From positions 1 through 21,143 of the forward strand of contig CAAFMG010000107.1 in NCBI GenBank assembly GCA_900763965.1: a stretch of 21,143 bases of DNA, in the 5' to 3' direction. The stretch is from an uncultured Oscillospiraceae bacterium. Lineage in GTDB: Bacteria; Bacillota; Clostridia; Oscillospirales; Oscillospiraceae. The notes below the pieces were generated by a model. The model made no database searches and had not been told where the DNA came from. It saw only the letters and a program-made list of their open reading frames with translations. Numbering within the stretch: position 1 is the stretch's first letter; the number at the start of each line of letters is the position of its first letter. Position numbers and translations under genes: made by a program. Shown one piece after another: positions 6,809 through 14,508 of this stretch.

Positions 6809-7501
6809 ATGAGCATATTTTTCTACAGCGGAGGCATGGCCCAATGCCGCCAGATGATTTGTGATGCAGGGGGGATCGAAACGGAGTTCCCCAAGGGGGT
6901 CGATATTTTTCCGCATCTGATACGCAATAACCTCTGCCTGTTTATTGATGAGGGCTATCTGGATACACGGCTGATGACTCCGGGGATGGGGGCTTATGAG
7001 CTGGTCAGCTACACCAGCGGCAGCTTCCTTATCGGAGATGTGTTCTGGGGGAAGGAATTCTCTCTGACCCACTATGAATTGATACCGGAGACACGCCTGA
7101 AGGGGATCTGTCTTCCCAGGCATCTGCTGATGGCGTACAGCGCGCAGAACCATGCACTTTGGGCACAGCTGTTTCAGATGTTTAAGGAGTTGTCCTACAT
7201 ACACTCCGTCAATACGGTTTTGTTTCATGCGGAAAAGGGGGTCAACCGTGTTTGCAACTACCTGTGGATCTACGATGCTATCCGACAGACCGGGGCGGAG
7301 CTGCCGGGGATCACCCAGGAAAAGATCGTGGGAAAGACGCTGCTTTCCCAAAGTCAGGTCACCCGGGTGCTCAGTGAACTCCGGCAGCAGGGGATCATAG
7401 ATACCAACTATCGGAATGTCCAGATTCGTGACCGGGAAGCCATGGCGCAGCTGGTCTCACCCCTGTGCCTGAATCCGGATTTTATGGAAACAATTATTTA
7501 A
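6809..7501 (+). CDS. Crp/Fnr family transcriptional regulator
   Basis: This 230-residue protein has a Crp/Fnr layout. A beta-rich effector domain (about 15-110) is joined by a long dimer helix (about 112-145) to a C-terminal winged helix (about 166-207), in which ITQEKIVGKTLLSQSQVTRVLSELRQQGII is the helix-turn-helix region. The effector part lacks the cAMP-pocket consensus. Cysteines at 13, 18, 43, 101, 149 and 220 leave redox or Fe-S sensing possible, but no standard FNR Cys pattern is visible. AAAAGGAG lies upstream of the ATG. It is co-directional with the nitrogenase-like cluster, separated by its own terminator and about 280 bases, and is the obvious candidate regulator of that cluster, perhaps through the palindrome at 7603-7618 (inference). 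Confidence 0.82.
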   Translation: MSIFFYSGGMAQCRQMICDAGGIETEFPKGVDIFPHLIRNNLCLFIDEGYLDTRLMTPGMGAYELVSYTSGSFLIGDVFWGKEFSLTHYELIPETRLKGICLPRHLLMAYSAQNHALWAQLFQMFKELSYIHSVNTVLFHAEKGVNRVCNYLWIYDAIRQTGAELPGITQEKIVGKTLLSQSQVTRVLSELRQQGIIDTNYRNVQIRDREAMAQLVSPLCLNPDFMETII

Positions 7502-7509
7502 AAGATGAG

Positions 7510-7538
7510 GGCCTGCGAAGGGATTCGCAGGCCTTTTT
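7510..7538 (+). terminator. Intrinsic terminator after the Crp/Fnr gene
   Basis: GGCCTGCGAA (7510-7519) and TTCGCAGGCC (7524-7533) form a perfect 10-bp stem with a GGGA loop followed by TTTTT. This separates the regulator transcript from the nifB-like operon. Confidence 0.92.
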
Positions 7539-7602
7539 CTGATTTTTTGCAAATCTAAAATAAATTTTGATAACAAATGCCGAATTTATAGTATTTTTGA
7601 AT

Positions 7603-7618
7603 ATGCGCATTTGCGTAT
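7603..7618. promoter_or_regulatory. Candidate operator upstream of the nitrogenase-like operon
   Basis: ATGCGCA and TGCGTAT form an inverted repeat (6 of 7 pairs) separated by TT, in AT-rich DNA between the regulator and the nifB-like gene. Size and location would suit a Crp/Fnr-type dimer. Nearby are a TTGATA (7567-7572) with TAGTAT 16 bases on, and a TATGAT (7644-7649). Either could be the promoter; neither is strong. Confidence 0.35.
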
Positions 7619-7663
7619 CGCATTCATGGCAAAGACATGCTACTATGATCGAACTGAGAAAAA

Positions 7664-7697
7664 GATAAGACGTTTGGCAATGCCAAACTGCGCTTAT
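7664..7697 (+). promoter_or_regulatory. Palindrome / leader hairpin before the nifB-like gene
   Basis: GTTTGGC (7672-7678) and GCCAAAC (7682-7688) are perfect inverted repeats around AAT. An outer ATAAG/CTTAT pair (7665-7669, 7693-7697) extends the stem across an asymmetric internal loop. It could be an operator or an mRNA leader structure about 90 bases before the start codon. I recognise no known riboswitch class. Confidence 0.4.
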
Positions 7698-7780
7698 GTC
7701 GGATCTGTCAGACGGAGACGGGTGTCCGATGGATAAAGATGACCGAACATTGCCCGTACCCGATGACGAAGGGAGAAACT

Positions 7781-8644
7781 ATGGCATCCAAGGATCAGAT
7801 TCTTGAAAATCACCCCTGTTTCGGATCAGCGAAAAACAAGGGGCGCATTCATTTGCCGGTATCACCGGAATGCAACTTATTTTGTAATTTCTGCAAACGC
7901 AGCATTGATCCCGTGGAGCAGCGCCCCGGCGTGTCCAACGGGATCATCACGCCCCAGGAGGCGCTGGAAGCTGTGGGCCGGGCTCTGGAGCTCTGTCCGG
8001 AACTGTCTGTGGTGGGCATTGCCGGACCGGGAGACACCCTGGCAACGGATCATGCCTTGCAGACCCTTTGCATGGTTCGGAAGAACTACCCGGAACTGCT
8101 GCGGTGTATGTCTACCAACGGTCTGCTGCTGCCGGAGAAGATCGAGGCGGTAGCCGAGGCGGGGGTGGATACCCTGACCATTACCATCAATGCGGTGGAT
8201 CCGGACATTCAGGCCCAGGTGTGCGCTGGGATCTGCTATCACGGACAGCAGATCCGGGGCCGGGAGGCAGCCCAGATTCTGATCGCCAATCAGCTGGAGG
8301 GCCTGCGCCGGGTTTTGGAACTGGGGGTTTCCGTGAAGATCAACACAGTCCTGGTTCCCGGTGTGAATGACAAGCACATTGCCCAGGTGGCCAAAACCGT
8401 GGGTGCTATGGGTGTGCTGCGCTACAACATCATTCCCCTGATCCCCCAGCATCGGTTCCAGGACATTCCGGCACCCACATGTCAGCAGCTGGATCAGGCC
8501 CGCTGTCAGGCAGAGCGCTATGTGGAGGTGTTCCGCCATTGCCAGCACTGCCGCGCCGATGCGGTGGGCGTTCCTGGAAAAACGGACTGCTCCCAGCAGA
8601 TTTATCTCAAACGTGTATGCACGGAGCATTTTTCCCACGGCTAA
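7781..8644 (+). CDS. nifB: NifB-like radical SAM protein (nitrogenase-type cofactor precursor synthesis)
   Basis: This 287-residue protein contains HPCF near the start (Cys13) and the radical-SAM motif CNLFCNFC (Cys31, 35, 38) within GRIHLPVSPE..., the NifB form of the motif. Near the C-terminus, CQHCRADAVG (Cys254, 257) matches the CxxCRADAxG signature that holds accessory Fe-S clusters in NifB. NifB fuses two [4Fe-4S] clusters with a SAM-derived carbide into the [8Fe-9S-C] NifB-co precursor. All recognisable ligand motifs are kept, so this activity is likely. The NifX-like C-terminal domain of some NifB proteins is absent here but encoded separately downstream. GGGAG before the ATG at 7781 fixes the start; an in-frame ATG at 7739 has no ribosome site. 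It is the first gene of the cluster. Confidence 0.88.
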   Translation: MASKDQILENHPCFGSAKNKGRIHLPVSPECNLFCNFCKRSIDPVEQRPGVSNGIITPQEALEAVGRALELCPELSVVGIAGPGDTLATDHALQTLCMVRKNYPELLRCMSTNGLLLPEKIEAVAEAGVDTLTITINAVDPDIQAQVCAGICYHGQQIRGREAAQILIANQLEGLRRVLELGVSVKINTVLVPGVNDKHIAQVAKTVGAMGVLRYNIIPLIPQHRFQDIPAPTCQQLDQARCQAERYVEVFRHCQHCRADAVGVPGKTDCSQQIYLKRVCTEHFSHG

Positions 8645-8722
8645 GGAAACTCTGAATAAATCGTCTGCGGCTGGGCAGCGGATCTTTTGCCGTCAGCTCT
8701 TGTCGATTTCATCAGAGCTTCC
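8645..8722. mobile_element. MITE-like 78-bp element with 19-bp terminal inverted repeats
   Basis: The 112-base gap between the nifB-like and nifD-like genes contains an element whose ends, read inward, are GGAAACTCTGAATAAATCG and GGAAGCTCTGATGAAATCG, identical at 16 of 19 positions. TAA flanks both sides, offset by one base on the right. The GAATAAATC part recalls ends of IS5/IS903-type elements (from memory, not checked). It encodes nothing. As RNA it would fold into a long hairpin that could affect processing between nifB and nifD. An ordinary intercistronic hairpin is the alternative. Confidence 0.45.
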
Positions 8723-8756
8723 GTAACAAATATTTCCACAAACAGAGGGAGAGAAT

Positions 8757-10232
8757 ATGGCAATCAAAATCAATCTGGAAGCACCGGAGGCCCTTGTGCG
8801 GGAAAAGCGGGTGGGCTCTCTGCTGTCCTACCATGGAACCTCCGATGATCTGATCCAGGCATCCTGTAACTGCTGCCTGGGGTGCGGATCCCGCAGCTTC
8901 AGCCAGTGCGGAAGCTGCTCGAATTTTGCCGCTACCATTATGACCACCGGTGTCATTGACGCAGTTACCATCAACCATGCCCCCATTGGCTGCTTCTCGG
9001 ACTTTACCAGTCAGTCCACCCGCAACCGGACGCTGTCCAACGGACGGGTAATCAACGGCGTGTGCGCCATGTCCACCAACATCACCGAACGTGACACGGT
9101 GTTTGGCGCTGCGGATAAGCTCCGGGAGACCATTCGGGAGGCATTCCGCCGCTTTGAGCCGAAGGCGATCTTCATTACCGCCTCCTGTGCATCAGGCATC
9201 ATCGGCGATGACATTGAGGGCGTTGCCAATGAGACTACCCAGGAGCTGGGCATCCCCGTGGTGCCGGTGTATTGCGAGGGCTTTAAGTCTCGGATCTGGA
9301 CCTCTGGTTTTGATGCATCCTTCCATGGCATTCTGCGGCACATTACCAAGCCACCGGTGAAGAAGCAGGAAGACCTGATCAACATTTTCAATTTCATGGG
9401 CCGGGACACCTTTTCCGGCATTCTCAAGCGCATGGGCCTGCGGGTCAATTACCTGGTGCCCAACGCCACCGTGGAGCAGCTGGAGCACATGAGCGAGGCT
9501 GCTGCCTCCACCCACATCTGTGAGACGCTGGGTGCTTACATTGCCCAGGGCCTGGAACAGGCCTTTGGCGTGCCGGAGGTCAAATCGCCGCCACCCTATG
9601 GCCTGACCTGGTCCGATGCATGGCTGCGGGAGCTGGGCCGTCTGACCAACCGGGAGGAGCTGGCCGAGCAGGTGATCCGGGAGGAACACGAACGGATCGC
9701 ACCGGAGCTGGAACGGTACCGCAAGAAGCTGGCCGGAAAACGGGTCTATGTGTTTGCCGGTGCCGCTTATGCCCATAACATGGCAAACATTGCCCATGAC
9801 CTGGGCATGAAGGTGGTCGGTATTACCACCTTCCACCACGATCAGATGGTGGACAGCGGAGACGAGCGGCTGAACACGCTGGCAAGATTGCAGGATAACA
9901 TCGGCGTTGTGGAGCATTTCAATGTCTGCAACCGTCAGCCCTATCAGGCTGTCAACGTCCTCCGGGAACTGGATGTGGATATTCTGATCGTCCGCCATGG
10001 CGGCATCGGCACCCTGGGTGCGCAGATGGGCGTGCCGGTCATCAGCATTGACGAGGCCAATACCAGCTCCCTTTACAATGGTGTGCTGCACATGGGTCAG
10101 TGCGTTGAGGATGCTCTGAATGCCAAGAAGCTGATCGACAATATCAAGCAGCACGTCAAGCTGCCCTACACCCAGTGGTGGATGCAGCAGGATCCCTATT
10201 ATTTTGAAGCAGAGCAGGAGGCCACGTTTTGA
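8757..10232 (+). CDS. Nitrogenase-like component 1 alpha subunit (NifD-like)
   Basis: This 491-residue protein has NifD-type P-cluster cysteines: Cys54 (GSCSNF), Cys79 (HAPIGC) and Cys144 (ASCASGIIGDD). It also has Cys255 (STHICETLGAYIAQGLEQAFG), which aligns with the cofactor ligand Cys275 of Azotobacter NifD. An ungapped comparison of MGVPVISIDEANTSSLYNG with the NifD region around His442 puts Asn441 at that position. The residues matching Gln191, His195 and Arg96 are Trp181, Phe185 and Ser87. An unusual N-terminal cysteine group (37, 39, 40, 43, 51) precedes the domain. It should pair with the NifK-like product and take electrons from the NifH-like protein. N2 reduction is unlikely; the substrate is unknown. 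GGGAGAG precedes the ATG. Confidence 0.85.
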   Translation: MAIKINLEAPEALVREKRVGSLLSYHGTSDDLIQASCNCCLGCGSRSFSQCGSCSNFAATIMTTGVIDAVTINHAPIGCFSDFTSQSTRNRTLSNGRVINGVCAMSTNITERDTVFGAADKLRETIREAFRRFEPKAIFITASCASGIIGDDIEGVANETTQELGIPVVPVYCEGFKSRIWTSGFDASFHGILRHITKPPVKKQEDLINIFNFMGRDTFSGILKRMGLRVNYLVPNATVEQLEHMSEAAASTHICETLGAYIAQGLEQAFGVPEVKSPPPYGLTWSDAWLRELGRLTNREELAEQVIREEHERIAPELERYRKKLAGKRVYVFAGAAYAHNMANIAHDLGMKVVGITTFHHDQMVDSGDERLNTLARLQDNIGVVEHFNVCNRQPYQAVNVLRELDVDILIVRHGGIGTLGAQMGVPVISIDEANTSSLYNGVLHMGQCVEDALNAKKLIDNIKQHVKLPYTQWWMQQDPYYFEAEQEATF

Positions 10233-11608
10233 TGCACGAGGAAAATCAGGATTATATTGAGCAGCGCCGATACACCTGCGCCCTGGGTGCCCAGAGAACG
10301 GTCATTGCCATTCCCCGGGCCTGTCCCATCATCCACTCCGGCCCCGGCTGCTGTGAGAAGTGCTCTGCGCTGCTGACCGGCGGATCCGGAATGCAGCTGG
10401 GCGGCTATATCGCAGGCCAGACCATTCCCTGCACGAATTGCAGCGAGGCAGAGGTGGTGTACGGCGGTGAGGATCTGCTGCGCTCTACCATTGAAGGCGC
10501 ACTCAAGGTCATGGATGCGGATATTTATGTGGTCATGACCGGCTGCACTGCCGATATTGTGGGCGACGACACCCACCAGGTGGTGCGGGATTTTCAGGAG
10601 CAGGGCTACCCGGTGGTCAGCGTGGAGACCGCGGGCTTCAAGGGGAACAATGTCATGGGTCACAAGTGGGTGGTGGATGCCATCATCCGGCAGTATGTGG
10701 GAAAGGTCAAGCCCCAGGTGCGTAAGGGCCTTGTTAACCTGTTTTGCAGTGTCCCGCTGTTTCACCCCTACTGGCGGGGAGATATTCTGGAGCTGAAGCG
10801 GATCCTGGAGGCTCTTGGGTTCCAGGTGAACACCCTGTATGGCCCCTATTGCAAGGGTGTCAGCGAGTGGAAGGACATTCCCAATGCGGAGTTCAACCTG
10901 TGTATCGGCCCCTGGATCCATCTGGAGACGGTGCAGCTGTGCCAGGAATTGTATGGCACTCCCTATTTCCATTATCCCATTTTCCCGGTAGGCGCAGTAC
11001 ATACCAGCCGGTTTATCCGGGCCCTGGCGGAGTATGCCGGCCTGGACAGACAGATGACCGAGCGCTTCATTCAGGAAGAGGAACGGATCTATTACGACTA
11101 TTTCAGCAACATTGCAGGCTTCCTGTGTGAGTCCAACATTGCACTGCCCAACCAGGTCCATCTGGTTTCGGAGTCCACCTATGCCCTGGGCTGTGCGGCC
11201 CATCTGGTGGACGAGCTGGGCTACGATCCGAAGAGCGTGTGGATCACGGAAAAGACACCGGAGGAGTATCAGCCCCAGGTGGAAGCCTACTTTAACCAGA
11301 TCGATGACCGGTTCGCCGGACGCATCCACTTTGAGACGGATGGCGGCCGGATCCATGAGGCTTTCCGGGGACAGCACTATCGTCCGTCCAAGGTTTTGGT
11401 GATGGGCAGTGCCTGGGAGAAAAAGCTGGCCTCTGAGCTGCGGATCAAGTGGTGTCCCATTTCGGTCCCGCTGTCCGGAAAGGTAGTCATGACCACATCC
11501 TTTGCCGGTTATCGAGGCGGACTTCAGTTCCTGGAGGAGACCTACGGCAGTATTTTTGCAATGAATGCGGCAGCGCGGATCAACTCCGCTGCCCACAGCA
11601 TTTTTTAG
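10232..11608 (+). CDS. Nitrogenase-like component 1 beta subunit (NifK-like)
   Basis: This 458-residue protein has the three P-cluster-type cysteines of NifK: Cys16 (YTCALGAQRTV), Cys40 in GPGCCEKC, and Cys105 (TGCTADIVGDD). Extra cysteines at 31, 41, 44, 67 and 70 crowd the same region. The rest follows the Rossmann-like repeats of the NifD/K family. The ATG overlaps the nifD stop as TGATG, with GGAGG 10 bases upstream (10217-10221), so the two are translationally coupled, as expected for an alpha2beta2 enzyme. A TTG one codon earlier is a less likely start. It is shorter than Azotobacter NifK (523 residues), mainly because it lacks the long N-terminal arm. NifE/NifN-type scaffolds are homologous, but only one D/K pair occurs here. 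Confidence 0.83.
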   Translation: MHEENQDYIEQRRYTCALGAQRTVIAIPRACPIIHSGPGCCEKCSALLTGGSGMQLGGYIAGQTIPCTNCSEAEVVYGGEDLLRSTIEGALKVMDADIYVVMTGCTADIVGDDTHQVVRDFQEQGYPVVSVETAGFKGNNVMGHKWVVDAIIRQYVGKVKPQVRKGLVNLFCSVPLFHPYWRGDILELKRILEALGFQVNTLYGPYCKGVSEWKDIPNAEFNLCIGPWIHLETVQLCQELYGTPYFHYPIFPVGAVHTSRFIRALAEYAGLDRQMTERFIQEEERIYYDYFSNIAGFLCESNIALPNQVHLVSESTYALGCAAHLVDELGYDPKSVWITEKTPEEYQPQVEAYFNQIDDRFAGRIHFETDGGRIHEAFRGQHYRPSKVLVMGSAWEKKLASELRIKWCPISVPLSGKVVMTTSFAGYRGGLQFLEETYGSIFAMNAAARINSAAHSIF

Positions 11609-11625
11609 AAAGGACGGACAACAAC

Positions 11626-12489
11626 ATGGGCAAAAAGCTCAAGCAAATCGCAATTTACGGAAAGGGCGGCATCGGCAAATCCACAACGACCTCCAATATC
11701 TCCGCTGCTCTGTCAAAGATGGGCTACAAGGTCATGCAGTTTGGCTGCGACCCCAAAAGCGACTCCACCAACACCCTGCGGGACGGCAAGTACATCCCCA
11801 CGATCCTGGATACCCTGCGGGCCAACAGCAAGCTCAATGCCAGAGATGTCATCTTCGAGGGCTTCAACGGTATCTACTGCGTGGAGGCAGGCGGCCCTGC
11901 ACCCGGTGTGGGCTGCGCCGGCCGCGGCATCACCACCTCCGTTCAGCTGTTTAAGCAGCAGCGGATCTTTGAAGAGCTGGATCTGGACTTTGTCATCTAC
12001 GACGTTCTGGGTGACGTGGTGTGCGGCGGATTTGCCGTCCCCATTCGCGAAGGCATTGCCGAGCATGTCTTTACCGTCTCCAGCTCCGACTTTATGAGCA
12101 TTTATGCATCCAACAACCTGATGCGGGGCATTCAGAAGTATTCCAACTCCGGCGGTGCCCTGTTTGGCGGCATCATCGGCAACTCTGTCAATGCCGGATA
12201 CTCCAAGGATATCCTGGATGACTTTGCTGCCCGCACCGGAACCAACATTGTGGAATATGTTCCCAGAAGCGTGACCGTAACCCAGGCAGAGCTGCAGGGC
12301 AAGACCACCATTGAAATGGCTCCCGATTCCGAGCAGGCCCGGATCTACACCCAGCTGGCAAAGAAAATCGCAGAGCATGAGGTCTCCACCGTTCCCAACC
12401 CCATGGAGGTGGAGCAGCTGCGGGATTGGGCAGCACAGTGGTCCGAGCAGCTGACGGCTGTGGAAATGGCGACCCATCTGGTCAAGTAA
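11626..12489 (+). CDS. Nitrogenase reductase-like Fe protein (NifH-like)
   Basis: This 287-residue MgATP-dependent reductase is predicted to dimerise around one [4Fe-4S] cluster and pass electrons to the NifDK-like protein. The P-loop GKGGIGKST is at residues 12-20. The cluster ligands are Cys97 in APGVGCAGRG and Cys133 in DVLGDVVCGGFA, matching Azotobacter Cys97/132. Switch-region motifs GCDPKSDST (40-48) and YDVLGDVVCGG are intact. Arg100 in GCAGRG is the residue ADP-ribosylated by DraT in some diazotrophs. AAAGGACGG precedes the ATG at 11626. An upstream in-frame ATG at 11449 lies inside nifK and is rejected. The order D-K-H differs from the usual H-D-K. Length is close to ordinary NifH (about 290). 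Confidence 0.93.
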   Translation: MGKKLKQIAIYGKGGIGKSTTTSNISAALSKMGYKVMQFGCDPKSDSTNTLRDGKYIPTILDTLRANSKLNARDVIFEGFNGIYCVEAGGPAPGVGCAGRGITTSVQLFKQQRIFEELDLDFVIYDVLGDVVCGGFAVPIREGIAEHVFTVSSSDFMSIYASNNLMRGIQKYSNSGGALFGGIIGNSVNAGYSKDILDDFAARTGTNIVEYVPRSVTVTQAELQGKTTIEMAPDSEQARIYTQLAKKIAEHEVSTVPNPMEVEQLRDWAAQWSEQLTAVEMATHLVK

Positions 12490-12491
12490 CC

Positions 12492-12878
12492 ATGGGCCAG
12501 TATAGAATTGCCATTGCCACCTCAGACGGGCAGACGGTGGATCTGCATTTTGGCCATTGCCGGCGGTTTACCATCGCCTGTGTGGATCAGGACAGCGGCT
12601 GCTGGGAAATCGAGCAGGTGCGGTGTGTCGAAGGGCCTTCCCAGGAAGGCTATGGACACGACCCAGCCCATTTGGAACAGGTATCGCAGATGCTCAGCGA
12701 TTGCAGCTACCTGATGACCAGCCGGATCGGCCCGCGTCCTTCAGGGGGTTTGCAGCGGCACGGCATCAGCGTGCTTCAGATCTCCATGCCCATCCGGCCT
12801 GCGGTGGAAAAACTCAATGAATACCGAGTTGACTTGTCAAAGCGGAAAAATACAAATCAGAAAGGTGATCAAAAATGA
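12492..12878 (+). CDS. Stand-alone NifX/NafY-type cofactor-binding domain protein
   Basis: This 128-residue protein starts two bases after the nifH stop. It has the dinitrogenase iron-molybdenum cofactor domain fold (PF02579 type): an N-terminal RIAIATSDG strand-loop, HFGHCRRF (residues 19-26) in place of the usual HFG-x-A-x-x-F, and a C-terminal half ending GISVLQISMPIRPAVEKLNEY. Family members (NifX, NafY, the C-terminus of some NifB proteins) bind NifB-co or FeMo-co in transit, so this is probably a carrier for the cofactor made by the adjacent NifB. His22 and Cys23 in the HFG motif are possible ligands (inference). The tail after residue ~110 is Lys-rich. Its TGA overlaps the ATG of the ABC lipoprotein as ATGA. 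Confidence 0.8.
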   Translation: MGQYRIAIATSDGQTVDLHFGHCRRFTIACVDQDSGCWEIEQVRCVEGPSQEGYGHDPAHLEQVSQMLSDCSYLMTSRIGPRPSGGLQRHGISVLQISMPIRPAVEKLNEYRVDLSKRKNTNQKGDQK

Positions 12879-14491
12879 ACAAAACAAAAGCGCTTGCACT
12901 TTTCCTGGCGGCAGTCCTTGCCGCAGGATCCCTGGCAGGGTGTGGCGGCGGAGCTTCTGAACAGACGACTGCTCCCGCAGCGGCTCCTGAGCAGACCCAG
13001 GCCCCGGCAGCCACTGCCGAACAGACTGCCACCGAAGCGGCAGAACCGGAACGCACCCAGGGCGGTACCTTTGTGTTCCCTCTGAACCAGGATATCACCA
13101 GCTTCAATGCCATCGGCACCGACGTGATCCCCTTCCGTGCCATTTTTGACCCCATGTACATTGCCGACGAGGGCGAGGTCCGCTACTACCTGGCCGACAG
13201 CTACAGCGTCAGCGATGACGGCCTGGAAGTCACCATTAAGCTGAAGGACAACCTGAAGTGGCACGACGGCGAGCCCATCACCGCAGACGACATTCTGTTC
13301 TCTTACCAGGTGGCCAGCATGACCTGGCGGAACCTGAATGGTCAGCCTGTGCAGTACGAGAAGGTGGACGATCTGACGGTCAAGGCCATTCTGCCTATGC
13401 CCAACGTGGTGTTCCCCATGAAGCTGGGTGCTGTGACCATCATGCCCAAGCACATGTTTGAGGGTGTGACCGATGTGGAGACCTATCGCCAGTCTGCCAG
13501 CCATCAGATCGGCATCGGCAGCGGCCCCTACAAGGTCAAGCAGTGGAACAAGGGTGAGTCCATCGTTCTGGAGCGCTTTGATGATTACTACCGCGGAACC
13601 GCTCCCTTCGATACCCTGATCTACAAGATCCTGCCTGATGAAAATGCCCGTGAGGTCGCCTTCCAGAGCGGCGAGCTCAGCTTCAAGACCATTGCCGACG
13701 AGCTGCAGTATGAAAGATATTCTGCCGACAGCAAGTACGACACCTATCTGTATGACGAGCACCGCGTCAACTTTGTGGGCTTCAACAAGAACAGCGCCAT
13801 CACCAGCGACATCCGGGTGCGTCAGGCCATCACCTATGCACTGAACCAGGATGAGATCGTATACGGTGCCTTCGGTGAGCATCTGGCCAAGCCTGCAAAC
13901 TCCATTTTTACCCCCGGCAACCGCTATTATGATCCCAACCGGAGCAGCTATGTCCAGGATGTGGACAAGGCAAAGCAGCTGGCCGACGAGTGCGGCCTGA
14001 CCGGCAAGACCATCAAGCTGATCTATGATACCAGCTATGTGGGTACCGCAGATGCAGCTCTGCTCATCCAGGAGCAGCTGAAGGCCATCGGTGTGACCGT
14101 GGAGGTTCAGGGCTACGACAACACCGGCTTCAACACCCTGTTCTTCAACAGCACCGCCGGCGATTGGGAAATGGGCATCAAGAATTACCCCAGTGCCGGT
14201 GACAACTCCGGCCCCGCCTTCATGTTCAAGCAGACCTCTGTCCTGACGGCCAATGCCATCATCAGCGACGAGACTCAGGCTTTGTGGGTCGCTGCTGAGC
14301 AGGAGTTTGACCCCGTCAAGCGCGGTGAGCTGTACGCACAGATCGACGACAGCGTGGACGCAGACTATATGCTCTACCGTCTGTCCTTCCCCCAGGTGGG
14401 TATCGTTTCCCAGAAGCAGTTCAAGGGCTATGAGACTCTGACCAGAAGCCCCATGTTCGAGGACTGGCTGAACATTTATCCTGTAAAGTAA
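12875..14491 (+). CDS. ABC transporter substrate-binding lipoprotein (Opp/Dpp/Nik family)
   Basis: This 538-residue protein has a lipoprotein signal (Lys-rich start, hydrophobic core, LAGC with Cys23 as the lipidated residue). A low-complexity Ala/Pro/Gln/Glu/Thr linker (about 27-65) follows, then a SBP_bac_5 fold with GGTFVFPL, LKDNLKWHDGEPITADDILFSY and IRVRQAITYALNQDEIV. The family imports peptides, nickel chelates, opines and other small molecules; the ligand cannot be read from sequence. Its ATG overlaps the stop of the NifX-like gene (ATGA), so substrate uptake is translationally coupled to the nitrogenase-like genes. This suggests it captures the substrate or a needed metal. A hairpin follows the gene, which usually raises binding-protein levels over the permease genes. 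Confidence 0.92.
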   Translation: MNKTKALALFLAAVLAAGSLAGCGGGASEQTTAPAAAPEQTQAPAATAEQTATEAAEPERTQGGTFVFPLNQDITSFNAIGTDVIPFRAIFDPMYIADEGEVRYYLADSYSVSDDGLEVTIKLKDNLKWHDGEPITADDILFSYQVASMTWRNLNGQPVQYEKVDDLTVKAILPMPNVVFPMKLGAVTIMPKHMFEGVTDVETYRQSASHQIGIGSGPYKVKQWNKGESIVLERFDDYYRGTAPFDTLIYKILPDENAREVAFQSGELSFKTIADELQYERYSADSKYDTYLYDEHRVNFVGFNKNSAITSDIRVRQAITYALNQDEIVYGAFGEHLAKPANSIFTPGNRYYDPNRSSYVQDVDKAKQLADECGLTGKTIKLIYDTSYVGTADAALLIQEQLKAIGVTVEVQGYDNTGFNTLFFNSTAGDWEMGIKNYPSAGDNSGPAFMFKQTSVLTANAIISDETQALWVAAEQEFDPVKRGELYAQIDDSVDADYMLYRLSFPQVGIVSQKQFKGYETLTRSPMFEDWLNIYPVK

Positions 14492-14508
14492 ACGGCATAT
14501 ACACGAAG

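Noticed and set aside
7621..7700. Sigma-54 promoter (TGGCA near 7627 or 7675)
   Set aside because: The GG-to-GC distance is one base short at the first TGGCA and too long at the second; the -24/-12 spacing is strict.
7681..7780. Riboswitch in the leader of the nifB-like gene
   Set aside because: Hairpin potential exists, but no conserved core of a known class (SAM, cobalamin, Moco, NiCo) could be recognised.
7729..7806. 25-codon ORF (MDKDDRTLP...) overlapping the nifB start, as a leader peptide
   Set aside because: There is no clear ribosome site, and its frame runs through the nifB start region, which is better explained by the nifB coding frame.
10199..11596. Long minus-strand ORF opposite the NifK-like gene (also 12869-14554 and 15500-16825)
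   Set aside because: These are composition-driven antisense frames with no recognisable domains, lying over well-supported plus-strand genes.
7781..12489. Bona fide N2-fixing nif operon
   Set aside because: Residues matching NifD His442, Gln191, His195 and Arg96 are replaced, gene order is B-D-K-H, and NifE/N is missing in the window. Nitrogenase-like is the safer reading.
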